Below, in pieces: positions 1-6,138 of a stretch of 7,881 nt of DNA (positions are counted from its first letter, which is position 1; the number at the start of each line of letters is the position of its first letter). A program made the translations under genes and the position numbers. The stretch lies in contig CALVDZ010000023.1 of assembly GCA_944326445.1 (NCBI GenBank), positions 1 to 7,881 of the forward strand, read 5' to 3'. This DNA comes from an uncultured Helicobacter sp. GTDB taxonomy: Bacteria > Campylobacterota > Campylobacteria > Campylobacterales > Helicobacteraceae. The notes under the pieces were generated by a model. The model was given only the letters and a program-made list of their open reading frames with translations. It did no database searches and had not been told where the DNA came from.

Positions 1-3
1 CCT

Positions 4-87
4 TTATCGCTCAAAGCGCAATGCCCACCCTTTAGCGACATTATAGATTGGCACGACGATACCAATGCTCTTTGGCAGATTAGACAT
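4..87 (-). pseudogene. N-terminal fragment resembling a family 2 glycosyltransferase
   Basis: A 27-codon reading frame starts with ATG at 87 and ends with TAA at 6-4. It is preceded by a very strong Shine-Dalgarno sequence 4 nt from the ATG. The first 18 or so residues, including SIGIVVPIYNVA, look like the first beta strand of GT-A fold family 2 glycosyltransferases, which use sugar nucleotides to build surface glycans. Such enzymes usually exceed 230 residues, and the expected continuation (an aromatic or Leu followed by a CL-S-type helix) is absent. The tail KGWALRFER does not look like the family. The +1 frame after codon 19 stays open to the window edge, so a frameshift, an insertion or a real short ORF are all possible. 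It lies 10 nt after the preceding gene and is probably co-transcribed with it. Family assignment rests on about 12 residues and is tentative. Confidence 0.4.
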
Positions 88-91
88 AGCG

Positions 92-98
92 CCTCCTT
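92..98 (-). promoter_or_regulatory. Strong ribosome binding site for the 27-codon fragment
   Basis: The minus strand reads AAGGAGG here, sharing its first base with the TAA stop of the upstream gene, and ends 4 nt before the ATG at 87. It is the best Shine-Dalgarno match in the window. This indicates that the following start codon is, or recently was, a genuine gene start. Confidence 0.75.
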
Positions 99-1255
99 TA
101 GTCACGCTTCTTTGGCTCTAGCGCGGCGATACGCACGAATGGATAATGCGCCACTTCAGCACTTGGTAAGCAGCCTATCGTGCCCTTAAGCACAGGGCAA
201 AAGCGCAGCTCACGCTCCTGCGTGGCGCACTGCTCCCCGCCCTCCCCCTCATATCGATACTGCACACCATACGCCCCCTCGCGCGATACTTTCAATATCG
301 CCCTAAAGCTCTCTGGCGCACAAAGCGTCTCGCACCCCCCATTGGACGCGCTCATAAGTGCCTTAAGCGTCTTTGGCAGCTCGGATTCTAAGCACACATA
401 CCCAAACGCCCCATTGCTCTCTGGCAACTCCTCCAAAAGCGCGGGATCGAGCCCGCCACTATGCAATCCGCCTCCATCTAACCCATCTCCATCTAGCTTA
501 TCTCTACCCAATCCATTTGGTGCCACGGGGGATTTGGGCGCGCTGCAGGGCTCTAGGAGATCTTGGACAAATACTTCTATATCCCGCTCCCGTGCCACAC
601 TTCCTAAAATCCGCGCGATGAATGCACTCTGTGGATGCAGATACAAATCCCGCCCTAGCAGCAGCGCACCGCCCTCGCGCACAAACGCCTGCGCGCGCGA
701 GACTTCCTCATCGCATAGACTGCTTTCATTGACGATATAGCCCACATCTAGCTCTCTGACAAACTCACACAGAATCTCGCACTCTAGCCCTAGTAGCGCG
801 CTCACGCCGTGCTCTGTGCCTATCTCGTAGCGATAGGCGCGCACGCTCTCACTGCTCTCATCGCCAAAAAATGGATGCAGCACGATACCCTCGCACACGC
901 CAGCACGCGTCATCATCGCACACGCCAAGGGCGCAAAAAGCCCAAAACTCATCGCCCTTTTCTCCTCGTGAGATTGACTGCTAAAATGCCTAAGGGGCTT
1001 AATCACCTTGCCACTGCACACGCTTAAAAGCCTTGCGAACTCTACGCAGCGCGCGTTTTTAGCATTTGGCTCGGGATTTATAGAATCTAAGGCAGAATTT
1101 ATAGAATCTAAGCGCGTGCCTTGCTCTGTAAGATTGTGCGCCGCTGCGTGAGATTGCGCGGGATTGTGCCCCGCAAGATTGTGCGCACTTAGATTCTGTG
1201 ATTGTGGATTCTGCGTGCTCTCAAAGCCCTTGCCCTGTGTGTTTGTCTGCCTCAT
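98..1255 (-). CDS. Unassigned 385-residue protein, possibly related to Campylobacterota NuoG/NuoF-like subunits
   Basis: The function is not recognised with confidence. The ATG at 1255 is supported by AAGGAG 5 nt upstream and lies 16 nt after the aroA stop, so it is probably the fourth gene of the pheS operon. Residues 1-65 are low complexity, with HN-, Ala/Gln- and LDSIN-type repeats, and look disordered. Residues 66-235 look folded. Residues 248-272 hold five degenerate Gly-Leu pentapeptides (GLGRD to GLDPA). Residues 273-378 form a second folded part with ELPESNGAFGYV and PVLKGTIGCLP. There is no signal peptide or clear membrane segment. The stretches YEIGTEHGVSALL, DVGYIVNESS and ALLLGRDLYLHPQSAFIARIL resemble, from memory, the C-terminal half of Campylobacterota NuoG or the NuoF-replacing subunit of their Complex I. 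No Fe-S, FMN or NADH-binding motif is visible, and the gene is not beside other nuo genes here. H. pylori has ispH at this place, and this protein is not IspH. Confidence 0.8.
   Translation of the reverse strand: MRQTNTQGKGFESTQNPQSQNLSAHNLAGHNPAQSHAAAHNLTEQGTRLDSINSALDSINPEPNAKNARCVEFARLLSVCSGKVIKPLRHFSSQSHEEKRAMSFGLFAPLACAMMTRAGVCEGIVLHPFFGDESSESVRAYRYEIGTEHGVSALLGLECEILCEFVRELDVGYIVNESSLCDEEVSRAQAFVREGGALLLGRDLYLHPQSAFIARILGSVARERDIEVFVQDLLEPCSAPKSPVAPNGLGRDKLDGDGLDGGGLHSGGLDPALLEELPESNGAFGYVCLESELPKTLKALMSASNGGCETLCAPESFRAILKVSREGAYGVQYRYEGEGGEQCATQERELRFCPVLKGTIGCLPSAEVAHYPFVRIAALEPKKRD
440..514 (-). repeat. Five degenerate 15-bp units encoding Gly-Leu pentapeptides
   Basis: The units encode GLGRD, KLDGD, GLDGG, GLHSG and GLDPA in frame. 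At DNA level, 474-488 and 489-503 match at 12 of 15 positions. The array sits between two folded-looking parts of the unassigned protein and probably forms a flexible linker. Because the unit is a multiple of three, copy-number change would keep the frame. Confidence 0.6.
1076..1112 (-). repeat. Direct repeat pair in the low-complexity N-terminus
   Basis: The 16-bp word ATTTATAGAATCTAAG (plus strand) occurs at 1076-1091 and 1097-1112, a period of 21 bp or seven codons. On the coding strand it encodes two LDSIN peptides. Just upstream in the same gene, related AGATTG words recur at about 1131, 1151 and 1176 and encode HN-containing peptides. The pattern suggests in-frame duplication of short words in a poorly constrained region. 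Confidence 0.7.
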
Positions 1256-1259
1256 CGCC

Positions 1260-1266
1260 CCTCCTT
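1260..1266 (-). promoter_or_regulatory. Ribosome binding site for the unassigned 385-residue gene
   Basis: The minus strand reads AAGGAGG, directly upstream of the ATG at 1255 and 6 nt after the aroA TAG stop. It decides the start. Despite the low-complexity N-terminus, translation most likely begins at 1255 and not at the internal Met102. Confidence 0.7.
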
Positions 1267-1271
1267 GTGCC

Positions 1272-2588
1272 CTAGGAAACCTGCACGCAATCCACGCGCG
1301 TGAAGGTGGAGAGAATCTCTAAAAAGTTAGGAAAAGACACATCGATACACGCGCTATCGGTTATCTGCGCGCCACACACAAGCCCCGCTATGGCAAAGCT
1401 CATCGCTATGCGATGATCGCCCTGTGAATCCACGCTCGCGCTCTTTAACTCCCCGCCACGCACGCTAAAGCCATCGTCAAACTCCTCGCACTCTATGCCC
1501 ATTGCGCGCAATCCTGCGATGGTTGCAGAGATTCTATCGGACTCTTTGATACGCAATTCTTTGGCATTGCGCACCACACTCGTGCCCTGCGCACACGCAA
1601 AGGCGATGGCAAGTGCGGGGATCTCATCGATAAGCCACGCGATATTGTGAGCCACCTCCACCGCCCTAAGCGGCGCATAGCGCACCTCGATATCGCCTAT
1701 ATCCTCATATTGCGAGCTTTTGGGTGCGTAGGAAATCTGTGCGCCCATTTTTTTGAGCACCTCAAAGGCTTCTATGCGCGTGGGATTGAGCAGGACATTC
1801 TCTAGCACGATATGCGAATTGGGCAGTATGCACGCCGCGAGCGCGAAATAAAACGCACTAGAGGGATCGGCTGGGATATGAATCTTAAAGGCTCTAAGCT
1901 TTTGTCCCCGCGCAAGGGGCGTGAAGCGCAAATGCGCGCCCTGCGTATCGCTCCACCTCTCAAACTCCACGCCCATACCCTCTAGCATACGCTCGGTGTG
2001 ATCGCGGCTCAAAAGCGGCTCGCTAAAGCTGCTGCGCCCATTGGCATAGAGCCCAGCAAGTATCATCGCGCTTTTTACCTGCGCGGAGGCTACGCTGCTG
2101 TAGTATGTGAAAGGCTGCAGCTCCGCACCGATGATACTTAGGGGCGCTAGTGAGTTTTCACAACGCCCATAGATTCTCGCACCAATCCTTGTGAGCGGCT
2201 CGATAATGCGCTTCATCGGGCGTTTGTTGAGATATTTATCGCCGCTAAGCACAAAATGCCCCCTAACCCCCGCCAAAAGCCCGGCATACAGGCGCATACC
2301 CGTGCCCGCATTGCCACAATCAAGCACATCACTTGGCTCTGTGATACCATTTGTGGGCGGGATAAAGCGCATACGAGTGGGGGAGGGCTGCTCGACTACA
2401 AGCCCTAAGGCGCGCGCGATAGAGAGCGTATGGAGCGTATCCTCGCCTAGGAGGTAGTTCTCCACCTCGCACGCCCCATCGCACAAAAGCGCGAATATCG
2501 CACACCGATGAGAGATCGACTTATCCGCCGCGACATTAGCGATAACGCCACAAACCCTCTGCGCGCTAGCAATCGTTGTCTTACGCAT
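1272..2588 (-). CDS. aroA: 3-phosphoshikimate 1-carboxyvinyltransferase (EPSP synthase)
   Basis: This cytosolic shikimate-pathway enzyme transfers the enolpyruvyl group of phosphoenolpyruvate to shikimate-3-phosphate, giving EPSP, the direct precursor of chorismate. The 438-residue product has the family length and motifs in order: ADKSISHR (about 21-28, with Lys23), LDCGNAGTGMRL (89-100), SGDKYLNKRPM (115-125), SAQVKSA (168-174), SRDHTERML (194-202), PADPSSA (239-245), the active-site Asp in LIDEIP (Asp321), RIKESDR (346-352) and DHRIAMSFA (391-399). The ATG at 2588 is chosen over an in-frame TTG at 2618, because the latter overlaps pheT by 23 nt and adds 10 residues ahead of the usual start, while the ATG has GAGG 5 nt upstream. 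The gene begins 7 nt after the pheT stop. AroA supplies chorismate for phenylalanine, which the upstream genes then load on tRNA. It looks intact. Confidence 0.96.
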   Translation of the reverse strand: MRKTTIASAQRVCGVIANVAADKSISHRCAIFALLCDGACEVENYLLGEDTLHTLSIARALGLVVEQPSPTRMRFIPPTNGITEPSDVLDCGNAGTGMRLYAGLLAGVRGHFVLSGDKYLNKRPMKRIIEPLTRIGARIYGRCENSLAPLSIIGAELQPFTYYSSVASAQVKSAMILAGLYANGRSSFSEPLLSRDHTERMLEGMGVEFERWSDTQGAHLRFTPLARGQKLRAFKIHIPADPSSAFYFALAACILPNSHIVLENVLLNPTRIEAFEVLKKMGAQISYAPKSSQYEDIGDIEVRYAPLRAVEVAHNIAWLIDEIPALAIAFACAQGTSVVRNAKELRIKESDRISATIAGLRAMGIECEEFDDGFSVRGGELKSASVDSQGDHRIAMSFAIAGLVCGAQITDSACIDVSFPNFLEILSTFTRVDCVQVS

Positions 2589-2593
2589 ACGCG

Positions 2594-2598
2594 CCTCA
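2594..2598 (-). promoter_or_regulatory. aroA ribosome binding site overlapping the pheT stop codon
   Basis: The minus strand reads TGAGG, in which the TGA is the pheT stop and GAGG serves as Shine-Dalgarno 5 nt before the aroA ATG at 2588. This arrangement suggests translational coupling of aroA to pheT and supports the shorter aroA start. Confidence 0.6.
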
Positions 2599-4986
2599 CG
2601 CTTTGAGCTTCGCGCCAAAGGCTCGCTCTAGCACGCTAAGTGCGCGCTGCGTGGAGGTGGCTAAATCCTGCTCTTGGAGCGTCCCCTCCATAGACTGCAG
2701 AGCAAGCCGCATACTAAGCGCGACTTGTGAATCTAGCCCTTGGGTAAAAATATCCATAGGATAGACATTGAGCAGGTGGGGGATTTGCGCGCTTAATAGA
2801 GCCTCGCGGATACGATAAAACGGAATGCGTGAATCTATGAGCACGGTTATATCGCGCTGGGATTTTTGGTATTTAGAAAACTCCTTGGCATAGGCTATCA
2901 TCTGGGGTGCGCCATCTAGCTCTATCTCACACACAAAGCTCTCTGGCAGCTCAAGGCTTGGATGGAGCTTGGCGATAAAGCCCACACACTTATCCCCCTG
3001 ATAGACAAAGCCGCTCTGATAGGGGTGGAGGATTTTGGTTTCATCGACAAAGCCAAATTTGGCGAGATTTTGTGCTTTGTGCGGGTGCTCTAGGATATTT
3101 TGCAAACTAAACTCGCCTATCACGCTTTTAATGAGCGCACTAAAGCTAAAAATATCCCATTTTTGCCCCTTAGGATATGGGTAGTGCTCGCCCTCCCTCT
3201 CTCCGCAGACAAAGACATTGAGCCGCTCGCTCTGCTCGCGTTTATGGTTATACACTGCACCGATCTCAAAAAGCCCGATACTTTTGTAGCCCAGATTGAG
3301 ATTGCGCCTAGCACTTGCTATCATATGCACAAGGAGGCTCGTGCGCAGGGTATCGAGCTCGGAGATAATTGGGTTTAGCAATGCGAGATTAGAATCTATC
3401 TGTGCTAAGCCATACTCCTCTAGCTCCTTAGATGAGGCAAAGACATAGTGGATACATTCATACAGCCCCTGTGCCAACAGCGCGCTTGCTAAATGCCTGC
3501 GGTATTTATAAAACGCATAATGCGCATTGAGCGCGAGACTCTCTCTAAAGGCTAGGGGCTTTGGCGTGATAGAATCTATGCCATAAATGCGCAAAATCTC
3601 TTCAGCCAAATCCTGCATATCCTCGATATCGTGGCGGTAGTTTGGCACTGTCACCATAAAGAAATTTTCATCACAAGTCACATCAATCTCAAAATTTAGT
3701 CGCTTTAATATCTCTGTCATCTCCTCGCGGCTTAGGGTGTTGCCAATGATATGGTTGATGGTTTGGAAAGTCGTCTTTATCTTGCGCTCTTGGGTGTGGT
3801 GGGTGATATTGTGCGTGCCCGAATACAGCAGCACATCGCAATACTCTAGCATACCCTGACACAAAAAGTTCATACCCTGCTCTAGGTTGGGATTGCTCCC
3901 GCGCGTGCTCCTATACACGAGCGAGGGCTTGTGCTCGAGCTTGTTTTTGTGCAAAATCTCTGAAAGTATGGGTGGCGGGGCATAGCTCGCCTCTAGGATT
4001 AAAATCTCAGACCTGACATCGCGCGCAATCTCATCGTGCATAATCCCAATGCGCGAGAGAATCTTATCCTTAGCGCATACGACTTCTGTGCCTGTTTGTT
4101 CTTTTTTGATAGAGAGTTGCGCCTGCAGGGAGTTTGCCTCCGCGCCGCGCAATCGGCACTCATCTAGGCGATAAGCATTGAGGATAACGCCCGTCATATA
4201 GGTGGTGTATTCTAAGAAATTTTGCAACGCGTTGCTTCTAAGCGTATCCATATACGCGAGGATTAACGCCATAGATAGGGGTGTATAGAGCTCCTTTATC
4301 TCCACGATCCGATAGAGCAGGTGCGAATAGAGCTTGTTTTCTGCGAGCACGCCAAGCACGCGTCCAAGCCCTATGCTTAGGATATTATCCGTATCGCTGA
4401 TAGCCTTTAGGCGCAAGTCAGAGCACGCGCTAATATCGCGCGCAATGCCCAGCACGCTAAGGCAATCCCCCCGATTTGGCGTGATGGATACCTCAATCAC
4501 ATAGTTATTAAAAAGCTCTAGCTCTCGCAATTCTTTGCCTAGCGCGAGTGTGCCGACACTTTTATCTAGCACCATAATGCCCTCATTTGTCTTTGGCAAC
4601 CCTAGCTCTGTGCTTGAACACAGCATTCCACAGCTCTCCACATCGCGCAGTTTTGCGCGCTTAATCTCTAGCCTCTCACCCTTGGCATTACACATCACTG
4701 CACCCTCTAGTGCCACAGCCACAAACTGATCTTTAGCGACATTTTGCGCGCCACACACGATTTGGAGCACGCTAGATCCCACATCGACTTCACACACGCT
4801 AAGCTTATCGGCATTTGGGTGCGCGGATTTGCCCACTACCTTGCCCACCACGACTTTGTGCGGGATCTCGATATGCGTGAGGCTCTCTACTTCTAAGCCA
4901 ATGCTATTTAGCCGCGCACAAAGCTGCTCGCACGAAATCGCGCTCACATCGACAAACTTTGACAACAAATGCTTTGTGATAATCAT
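2596..4986 (-). CDS. pheT: Phenylalanine--tRNA ligase beta subunit
   Basis: This is the large subunit of the cytosolic alpha2beta2 phenylalanyl-tRNA synthetase, which binds tRNA-Phe and normally hydrolyses mischarged Tyr-tRNA-Phe. The 796 residues match the usual bacterial length (about 795). Domains in order are an EMAP/OB-type tRNA-binding domain (about 39-148), a B1-type segment with ITPNRGDCLSVLGIARD (168-184), a B3/B4 region (about 210-375), a B5 domain (about 402-470, with PNYRHDIEDMQDLAEEILRIYG), a catalytic-like core (about 480-690) and a C-terminal ferredoxin-fold anticodon-binding domain (about 703-795, starting KYQKSQRDITVLID). The B3/B4 region is divergent: the usual LHAFD is LNAYR at 269-273, and the TDAS-R-ERG block is replaced by PSLVYRSTRG (354-363). 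The acidic residue of LLEA is kept (Glu332). The ATG directly abuts the pheS TAG stop, with GGAG 9 nt upstream inside pheS, so the subunits are probably translationally coupled. Confidence 0.97.
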   Translation of the reverse strand: MIITKHLLSKFVDVSAISCEQLCARLNSIGLEVESLTHIEIPHKVVVGKVVGKSAHPNADKLSVCEVDVGSSVLQIVCGAQNVAKDQFVAVALEGAVMCNAKGERLEIKRAKLRDVESCGMLCSSTELGLPKTNEGIMVLDKSVGTLALGKELRELELFNNYVIEVSITPNRGDCLSVLGIARDISACSDLRLKAISDTDNILSIGLGRVLGVLAENKLYSHLLYRIVEIKELYTPLSMALILAYMDTLRSNALQNFLEYTTYMTGVILNAYRLDECRLRGAEANSLQAQLSIKKEQTGTEVVCAKDKILSRIGIMHDEIARDVRSEILILEASYAPPPILSEILHKNKLEHKPSLVYRSTRGSNPNLEQGMNFLCQGMLEYCDVLLYSGTHNITHHTQERKIKTTFQTINHIIGNTLSREEMTEILKRLNFEIDVTCDENFFMVTVPNYRHDIEDMQDLAEEILRIYGIDSITPKPLAFRESLALNAHYAFYKYRRHLASALLAQGLYECIHYVFASSKELEEYGLAQIDSNLALLNPIISELDTLRTSLLVHMIASARRNLNLGYKSIGLFEIGAVYNHKREQSERLNVFVCGEREGEHYPYPKGQKWDIFSFSALIKSVIGEFSLQNILEHPHKAQNLAKFGFVDETKILHPYQSGFVYQGDKCVGFIAKLHPSLELPESFVCEIELDGAPQMIAYAKEFSKYQKSQRDITVLIDSRIPFYRIREALLSAQIPHLLNVYPMDIFTQGLDSQVALSMRLALQSMEGTLQEQDLATSTQRALSVLERAFGAKLKA

Positions 4987-6000
4987 CTAAAACTGCTCCA
5001 ATACTCGTAAATCTGTCTCAAAAAAACTCCGCAAGTCATTCACCCTATGAATGAGCATTGCAAATCGCTCCACACCCAGCCCAAAGGCGTATCCGCTGAC
5101 ATTTTCATAGCCCACGGCTTTGAAGACATTGCTATGCACCACGCCACAGCCTAGCACCTCTAGCCACCCTGTGTGTGAGCACACCCTGCAGCCTGTGCCC
5201 TCACAAAACACGCACGATATATCCACTTCCGCACTTGGCTCGGTAAAAGGAAAAAAACTCGCTCGGAATCGCACACGCACATCGCCAAAAATATAGCGCA
5301 AAAAATCCTCTAAGATAAATTTGAGATTGGCAAAGCTAACCTTGCCCGCCTCATCGACCACAAGCCCCTCGATCTGATGGAACATCGGCGAGTGCGTGAG
5401 ATCGTAATCCCTGCGAAACACGCTACCGGGGGCGATGACGCGTATAGGCAGAGAGTGCGTCTCCATCGTGCGGATTTGCACGGGGGAAGTGTGCGTGCGC
5501 AGCAATAGAGAATCTTTAAAATAAAATGTATCTTGCATATCTCTAGCTGGGTGGAATTTGGGGAGATTGAGTGCCTCGAAGTTGTGAAAATCATCCTCGA
5601 TTAAAGGACCGCTTTGGATAGAAAAATTCATATTGACAAAATACTCTATGATTCTATCGAGCACCTGCGCAATGGGGTGTCCTAGGGATTTGGATTTAAG
5701 AGTGTTAAAAAGTGAAACATCAATGTATTCTTGCTCTAGCTGGGCGTTGAGCTTGGCAGTGCTTAGGGCTTGCTTTTTACTCTCATACAGAGATTCAAAG
5801 CTCTCTTTTAGCACATTGAGCTTTTGGGCTACTTGCTTTTTAGCCTCTGGCTCCAAGTCCCGCAGGGCACTAAAACACGCGGTGAGCCTGCCCTTTTTGC
5901 CCATTATATGGATACGCAGAGATTCTAGCTGCTCTATCGTATCAATCCTGCTAAGTTCTTGTTGTATTTCTCGCTCTAGTTGCTCAATCTCTGCTAACAC
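4987..6000 (-). CDS. pheS: Phenylalanine--tRNA ligase alpha subunit
   Basis: This is the catalytic subunit of phenylalanyl-tRNA synthetase, a class II enzyme that activates Phe with ATP and charges tRNA-Phe with PheT. The 337 residues match the family. An N-terminal coiled coil (about 1-90) that grips tRNA is followed by motif 1 (GHPIAQVLDRI, 107-117), motif 2 (VFRRDYDLTHSPMFHQIEG, 194-212) and motif 3 (GYAFGLGVERFAML, 303-316). The product ends in the typical LRSFFETDLRVLEQF. A four-Cys insert, CVFC plus CRVC (Cys263, 266, 271, 274), precedes GWLEVLGCG and could hold zinc. The enteric enzyme lacks it, but I recall it from other bacterial lineages. The start is GTG at 6000, preceded by AAAGG 7 nt upstream. 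No nearby in-frame ATG is better, and the N-terminus fits the family. It is the first gene of the minus-strand operon, with its own promoter in the divergent region. Confidence 0.97.
   Translation of the reverse strand: MLAEIEQLEREIQQELSRIDTIEQLESLRIHIMGKKGRLTACFSALRDLEPEAKKQVAQKLNVLKESFESLYESKKQALSTAKLNAQLEQEYIDVSLFNTLKSKSLGHPIAQVLDRIIEYFVNMNFSIQSGPLIEDDFHNFEALNLPKFHPARDMQDTFYFKDSLLLRTHTSPVQIRTMETHSLPIRVIAPGSVFRRDYDLTHSPMFHQIEGLVVDEAGKVSFANLKFILEDFLRYIFGDVRVRFRASFFPFTEPSAEVDISCVFCEGTGCRVCSHTGWLEVLGCGVVHSNVFKAVGYENVSGYAFGLGVERFAMLIHRVNDLRSFFETDLRVLEQF
5179..5214 (-). other. Four-cysteine (CxxC-x4-CxxC) insert in PheS
   Basis: This segment encodes PheS residues 263-274, CVFCEGTGCRVC. The spacing fits a zinc-knuckle-like site inside the catalytic domain, just before the conserved GWLEVLGCG strand. 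Metal binding is inferred from spacing only. Confidence 0.6.
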
Positions 6001-6021
6001 ACCCTACCCTTTCTGCTATTG

Positions 6022-6036
6022 CTCTTTAAAAAAGAG
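6022..6036 (-). other. Small AT-rich inverted repeat in the pheS leader
   Basis: On the plus strand CTCTTT and AAAGAG flank a 3-nt centre. It lies between the proposed pheS -10 box and the GTG start, near the expected transcription start. It is short, AT-rich and weak. No phenylalanine-rich leader peptide of the attenuator kind is visible beside it. Confidence 0.3.
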
Positions 6037-6039
6037 AGA

Positions 6040-6068
6040 ATTCTAACACACAAAACTTTAAAACTTTT
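6040..6068 (-). promoter_or_regulatory. Predicted promoter of the pheS-pheT-aroA operon
   Basis: On the minus strand TAGAAT (6045-6040) forms a plausible -10 box, preceded by TGTGT. Upstream lies a tandem AAAGTTTT repeat (6067-6052) within an A/T-rich stretch where a -35 box would be. This resembles Campylobacterota housekeeping promoters, in which periodic A/T tracts replace a clear -35 element. The expected leader is about 33 nt. This is prediction only. Confidence 0.5.
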
Positions 6069-6081
6069 TTGCGCAAGCCCT

Positions 6082-6094
6082 GTGCTTTAAGCAC
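6082..6094. promoter_or_regulatory. Perfect palindrome overlapping the coaD -35 region (possible operator)
   Basis: GTGCTTTAAGCAC is two perfect 6-bp half sites around one base. It lies 9-21 bp upstream of the proposed coaD -10 box, so a dimeric regulator bound there would block RNA polymerase. No known regulator is recognised from the half site. Confidence 0.35.
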
Positions 6095-6102
6095 TCTTGT
6101 AT

Positions 6103-6108
6103 TACAAT
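6103..6108 (+). promoter_or_regulatory. Predicted -10 box of the coaD-tmk-comF operon
   Basis: TACAAT within TTGTATTACAATGTG is a good -10 hexamer, with the expected start near 6115 and a leader of about 24 nt. There is no clear -35 match, which is usual for Helicobacter. AAGGA at 6129-6133, 5 nt before the ATG, serves as the coaD ribosome binding site. Confidence 0.5.
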
Positions 6109-6138
6109 GTGTGAAACTGCGAGTATTTAAGGAACAAA

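Noticed and set aside
180..740. Plus-strand open frame of 186 codons
   Set aside because: It is antisense to the unassigned minus-strand gene, rich in Ser, Pro and Arg as reverse-strand shadows are, and matches no family. The minus-strand frame has a strong ribosome binding site and folded-looking segments.
2589..2618. Upstream TTG start for aroA adding 10 residues
   Set aside because: It overlaps pheT by 23 nt, uses a rare start codon, and extends beyond the usual AroA N-terminus. The ATG at 2588 has GAGG at 5 nt.
5633..6046. Plus-strand open frame of 137 codons opposite pheS
   Set aside because: It is antisense to the conserved PheS N-terminus, with Ser/Leu/Cys-rich composition and no recognisable domain.
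6001..6138. Phenylalanine leader-peptide attenuator or T-box ahead of pheS
   Set aside because: The leader is only about 33 nt, has no run of Phe codons and no terminator-like GC stem followed by U residues. T-boxes also do not occur in this group to my knowledge.
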